Source of the DNA: Photobacterium marinum
GTDB taxonomy: Bacteria; Pseudomonadota; Gammaproteobacteria; Enterobacterales; Vibrionaceae
DNA: 56,311 nucleotides
Reading direction: 5' to 3'
NCBI RefSeq assembly: GCF_000331515.1
Contig: NZ_AMZO01000009.1
Span: 1-56,311 of the forward strand
Below the pieces are notes generated by a model. That model saw only the letters and a list, made by a program, of their open reading frames with translations, was not told where the DNA came from and did no database searches. Position 1 is the stretch's first letter; each line of letters starts with the position of its first letter. Shown here piece by piece: positions 53,760 through 56,311 of this stretch. The position numbers were made by a program, and so were the translations under genes.

Positions 53760-54695
53760 TTATTTTGCCTTAAACACCTCTGTCTCAGGATAAAACGCAT
53801 ACCAGGCAAACCAGTACAACATTGTCGTATTGCGTAGCACACCATTCTGATCTGTCATTGTTGCTGATTGATTTTGCTGATCCCAATGAATGTTCAGCAT
53901 CTCACCTTCAAACTCATAACTGAACGTTTCTTGGGCATTTTTACGAAGTTCAGATAGTGGAAATGCAATTTGTTTCTTTTTGCCTTTATAGCCTAATACA
54001 GTCTCTTTTGTCGGGTAACTGCTCGGTGCTTTATTGGCAACCGGGAAGAATAATCGGGGTGAGCGACTGTAACCTGCATATGGGTCCTGAGAGTAGTTGC
54101 GGTAATAGCCTGTACGCTCCGATAACACGAGTGTTTGGGGATGATCTGATATCCACTGTTGCCAACGCGTTAGTGTTAATGGATATTGAGTCAGAGTCTG
54201 ACCTGCAGCTTTGCCGCTAATTGCCTGACCACGGATTTGCGACCATAGTGATTCGCTTTGGTGGTCATAGAGCAGAACATCAGAATTATAGAGCAGGCCG
54301 GAAACACCAAAAGTGAGGTTTCTGTTATCGACTTTTGCGAGGAATGCCATGCCGGAACCGCAAAGCGGGCAGTAGGTAACGATGAATTTACGGTTATCAA
54401 TTTTGTCGTTGACGATTTCATGCCAGTTGAGAATTTTGATGGGGTAGGCACGACTCTGCCCATCCATCGTTAAGCCCAGTATGACGTCATGACTTTTCAT
54501 GAAATCGGCTTTGTTACCTTCTACAAACCTCGGGTTAAGAATCGCGGGTATACCGTCCTTACCTGGTCCGCCGGAAAGAATTTGCTCTGCAGGAACTATT
54601 AGCCGATCAAGATTAAAACCGTTAAGCGATGCGCTGTGCACGCTTAACGGCAGAGTGAAGATAAGTCCGTAGAAAAGAATTAACAACAGTTTCAT
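53760..54695 (-). CDS. DUF3179-domain exported protein
   Basis: 311 aa with a signal peptide (1 to about 21). DUF3179 features: RAYPIKILNWHEIVND, the Cys pair VTYCPLCGSGMAF, and YNSDVLLYDHQSESLW. The conserved Cys and His suggest metal or redox chemistry, but no activity is known to me. No neighbour explains it. Its upstream flank adjoins the repeated AraC fragment. Confidence 0.87.
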   Translation of the reverse strand: MKLLLILFYGLIFTLPLSVHSASLNGFNLDRLIVPAEQILSGGPGKDGIPAILNPRFVEGNKADFMKSHDVILGLTMDGQSRAYPIKILNWHEIVNDKIDNRKFIVTYCPLCGSGMAFLAKVDNRNLTFGVSGLLYNSDVLLYDHQSESLWSQIRGQAISGKAAGQTLTQYPLTLTRWQQWISDHPQTLVLSERTGYYRNYSQDPYAGYSRSPRLFFPVANKAPSSYPTKETVLGYKGKKKQIAFPLSELRKNAQETFSYEFEGEMLNIHWDQQNQSATMTDQNGVLRNTTMLYWFAWYAFYPETEVFKAK

Positions 54696-54769
54696 TGTTC
54701 CCCCTTATCGCGCTCAAAGAATAAGACCGAGCTGTGATGAAGAACTTTCAATAAAATTGCTGCTAATTA

Positions 54770-55034
54770 GAAAAATGAATGAAAACCGCCCTTGATCATC
54801 GTTTCATATTTGAATAGAACTTTTGCCGATATTGCTCCGGTATACATTGTGCGTGGCGCTTAAACAGAGTGATGAAAGGTGAAGCCTGATGATAGCCCTG
54901 TGTCAGGGCTATCTCTTTAATTGAAAACCTTTGCGCAATAAATGCAGCGAGTTGATGAACTTACGACGCTGTCGCCATTCTGTGAAGTTCATCCCCAGCT
55001 TATCTTGGCAGTGTCTCGCCAGCGTTCGCTCGGT
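54770..55034 (-). pseudogene. Truncated, frameshifted duplicate of the AraC gene 3' end
   Basis: Matches 45475-45739 over about 265 bp in the same orientation. It covers the C-terminal ~80 residues (second HTH) and the downstream flank. A 1-nt deletion in the run corresponding to 45629-45635 (AAACCCC to AAAACC) breaks the frame, and the match ends abruptly at CGCTCGGT (55034). It cannot encode a regulator. Confidence 0.88.
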
Positions 55035-55233
55035 GCTATCAAGTAATCATAAGTAAAAAGCCGAGGGCGGATACCACCGAGAACCGGTGAAACAGAATCT
55101 TACGCAGGTATCAGAGCATTAAATAAGCTCCCAAGGCTAGGTATGCTTGACACTCGTTGAATATAGTAACAACGAGTAAAAATGGGAGTTGTCCGTTCAA
55201 TAATCTGAATTGTTCAATAGAGCTACCAATGGG
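55035..55233. other. Unassigned structured segment between repeat and yebC-like gene
   Basis: About 200 bp of unknown origin. It contains ACTCGTTG/CAACGAGT (55152-55159 with 55170-55177) nested inside CTCCCA/TGGGAG, and a CACCG/CGGTG stem near 55056. The nested stems recall mobile-element ends or a structured RNA, but I cannot assign a family. No coding frame is convincing. Confidence 0.3.
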
Positions 55234-55261
55234 TAAAAAAATAGCCGGCTTAAGCCGGCTA
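55234..55261 (-). terminator. Terminator of the yebC-like gene
   Basis: A perfect 20-bp palindrome (55242-55261, TAGCCGGC arms with a TTAA centre) followed on the minus strand by a run of Ts. Confidence 0.92.
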
Positions 55262-55285
55262 CTTTGAGAGCTTTAGCTGAACAGA

Positions 55286-56008
55286 TTAGTCAGCGATCTC
55301 TGCGTTGTGGTAAACGTTCTGAACGTCATCACAGTCGTTCAGTGCATCCAGGAATTTTTCGAATGCAGCCACGTCGTCACCAGACAGTTCAGTCATTGTC
55401 TGAGGAACGAAAGAGATTTCTTCTACGTCGAGAGTTACGTCTGGCATTGTTGCTGTCAGAGCGTTCTTAACTTTGAAGAATTCAGTGTGAGGAGCAAAAA
55501 CAGTGATTACACCGTCTTCACACTCGATGTCAGATACATCAACGTCTTCCATCATCAGGTTTTCCAGAACGGCTTCTTCATCTTCACCTTTGAACTGGAA
55601 TACAGCCTGATGCTCAAACATGTGAGCTACGGCACCTGGTCCACCGATTTTAGCGTTGTTCTTAACGAATGCCTGACGAACATCCATGTAAGTACGGTTG
55701 TTGTTGTCTGTCAGACAGTCAACGATAACCATGCTGTTACCCGGACCAAAACCTTCGTAGCGCGCAGTTGCGAAGTCTTCGCCTGCACCGCCGGTCGCTT
55801 TATCGATCGCTTTATCGATAACGTGGCTTGGTACCTGATCTTTTTTCGCTTTATCCATCAGACGACGTAGGGATAGGTTGCTTTCTGGGTCACCGCCGCC
55901 ATTCTTCGCACATACGTAAATTTCTTTACCGTACTTAGAATAAAGTTTTACTTTGGCGCCCTGGGTTTTTGCCATAGACAATTTACGGACTTCAAAACTG
56001 CGTCCCAT
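55286..56008 (-). CDS. YebC/PmpR-family protein (YeeN-like paralogue)
   Basis: 240 aa from ATG 56008 (GAGAGTGA upstream; an ATG at 56017 is less likely). Family features: [80 protein letters not shown], and an acidic C-terminal domain. The N-terminus [19 protein letters not shown] is of the YeeN type rather than YebC (MAGHSKWANI). Proteins of this family act as transcription regulators or ribosome-stalling relief factors; the YeeN branch is less studied. Confidence 0.93.
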   Translation of the reverse strand: MGRSFEVRKLSMAKTQGAKVKLYSKYGKEIYVCAKNGGGDPESNLSLRRLMDKAKKDQVPSHVIDKAIDKATGGAGEDFATARYEGFGPGNSMVIVDCLTDNNNRTYMDVRQAFVKNNAKIGGPGAVAHMFEHQAVFQFKGEDEEAVLENLMMEDVDVSDIECEDGVITVFAPHTEFFKVKNALTATMPDVTLDVEEISFVPQTMTELSGDDVAAFEKFLDALNDCDDVQNVYHNAEIAD

Positions 56009-56267
56009 AGGAATCACTCTCTTTAGATATTTGGGATTTCTGTTGGAGCCGGATTTTACCAGCTAGCAGGTGGTTAAGGCTAGTATCAATATAGACATCA
56101 AAGATTACTGCTGTCTGATAGGATATTAACGATGTTGATATTGTTTCTTTGAAGCTGAAATATCGTTTTATCGAAAATGAAAACCACTAGCTGGCGGCTA
56201 ATATCAAAACCAGTTTAGAATTTACGTATAAGTTTTGAACGCTTGAGCAAAAACATAAAAAAATTGC

Positions 56268-56296
56268 TTTACAGCATCCGGCTGTCCTCGTATTAT
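56268..56296 (+). promoter_or_regulatory. Strong stable-RNA-type promoter at the right edge
   Basis: -35 TTTACA (56268-56273) and -10 TATTAT (56291-56296) are spaced 17 bp apart, with an A-rich tract upstream (UP-like) and a GC-rich discriminator (TCGCCGC) downstream. This is the pattern of stringently controlled tRNA/rRNA promoters. The transcript would run out of the window. Confidence 0.65.
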
Positions 56297-56311
56297 TCGC
56301 CGCACTTACGG

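Overview
The window looks like chromosomal DNA of a marine gammaproteobacterium of the Vibrionaceae. A Photobacterium-like host is my best guess, from overall gene similarity and moderate G+C, but no ribosomal RNA or other species marker is present. The left edge holds tandem repeats of a tRNA-Asp 3' tail plus terminator. The right edge ends in a strong promoter of stable-RNA type, so the window probably lies between two tRNA or rRNA loci.

Housekeeping and stress blocks come first: a LysR regulator; psiE and a tandem-domain universal stress protein diverging from a second LysR gene (0.3-4.3 kb); and a TPP riboswitch ahead of thiM-thiE, thiamine salvage (4.4-6.1 kb). At 6.6-15.3 kb lies the most unusual locus. 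A GlxA-type AraC regulator is followed by co-directional genes for an ATP-grasp ligase, an isochorismatase-fold hydrolase, HypE, HypF, a diaminobutyrate-type class III aminotransferase and an EamA exporter. HypF and HypE normally make the cyanide ligands of NiFe hydrogenase, but no hydrogenase or hypA/B/C/D gene is here. The set reads as a small-molecule pathway that uses carbamoyl-phosphate-derived carbamoyl or cyano chemistry, perhaps on diaminobutyrate or a dipeptide of it. I know of no described pathway with this exact set.

Next are a MaoC hydratase, an aaeR/aaeXAB-like aromatic acid efflux locus (16.3-20.7 kb), a Ser/Thr kinase - secreted protein - ECF sigma operon with a nearby lipoprotein (20.9-25.8 kb), and the methylcitrate cycle operon (GntR regulator, prpB, prpC, prpD; 26.0-30.6 kb) with palindromic operator candidates. 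A small secreted or anchored protein follows, and its Shine-Dalgarno sequence sits inside a near-perfect hairpin. Then come a DUF4239 membrane protein, UspA, a GNAT acetyltransferase, DgkA, a zinc-ribbon protein, a Cache-domain chemoreceptor, a complete bacterial lipoxygenase (37.1-39.0 kb), an ammonium transporter with a sigma-54 promoter and NtrC-like sites, an NlpE-like lipoprotein, a DUF885 metallopeptidase-like lipoprotein and murQ.

From 45 to 55 kb the sequence is an accessory, AT-richer patch. It holds remnants of IS200/IS605 and IS5 elements, a chemoreceptor fragment with an internal deletion, a metallo-beta-lactamase-fold N-terminal fragment, three AraC genes, a truncated AraC N-terminal paralogue, a trypsin with a GlyGly-CTERM tail, a periplasmic LD-carboxypeptidase, an outer-membrane barrel, a lipoprotein and a DUF3179 protein. 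About 265 bp from the 3' end of the first AraC gene is repeated, frameshifted and in the same orientation, at the far end of this patch, so direct repeats bracket about 9.3 kb. A YebC/PmpR-family gene and the right-edge promoter close the window.
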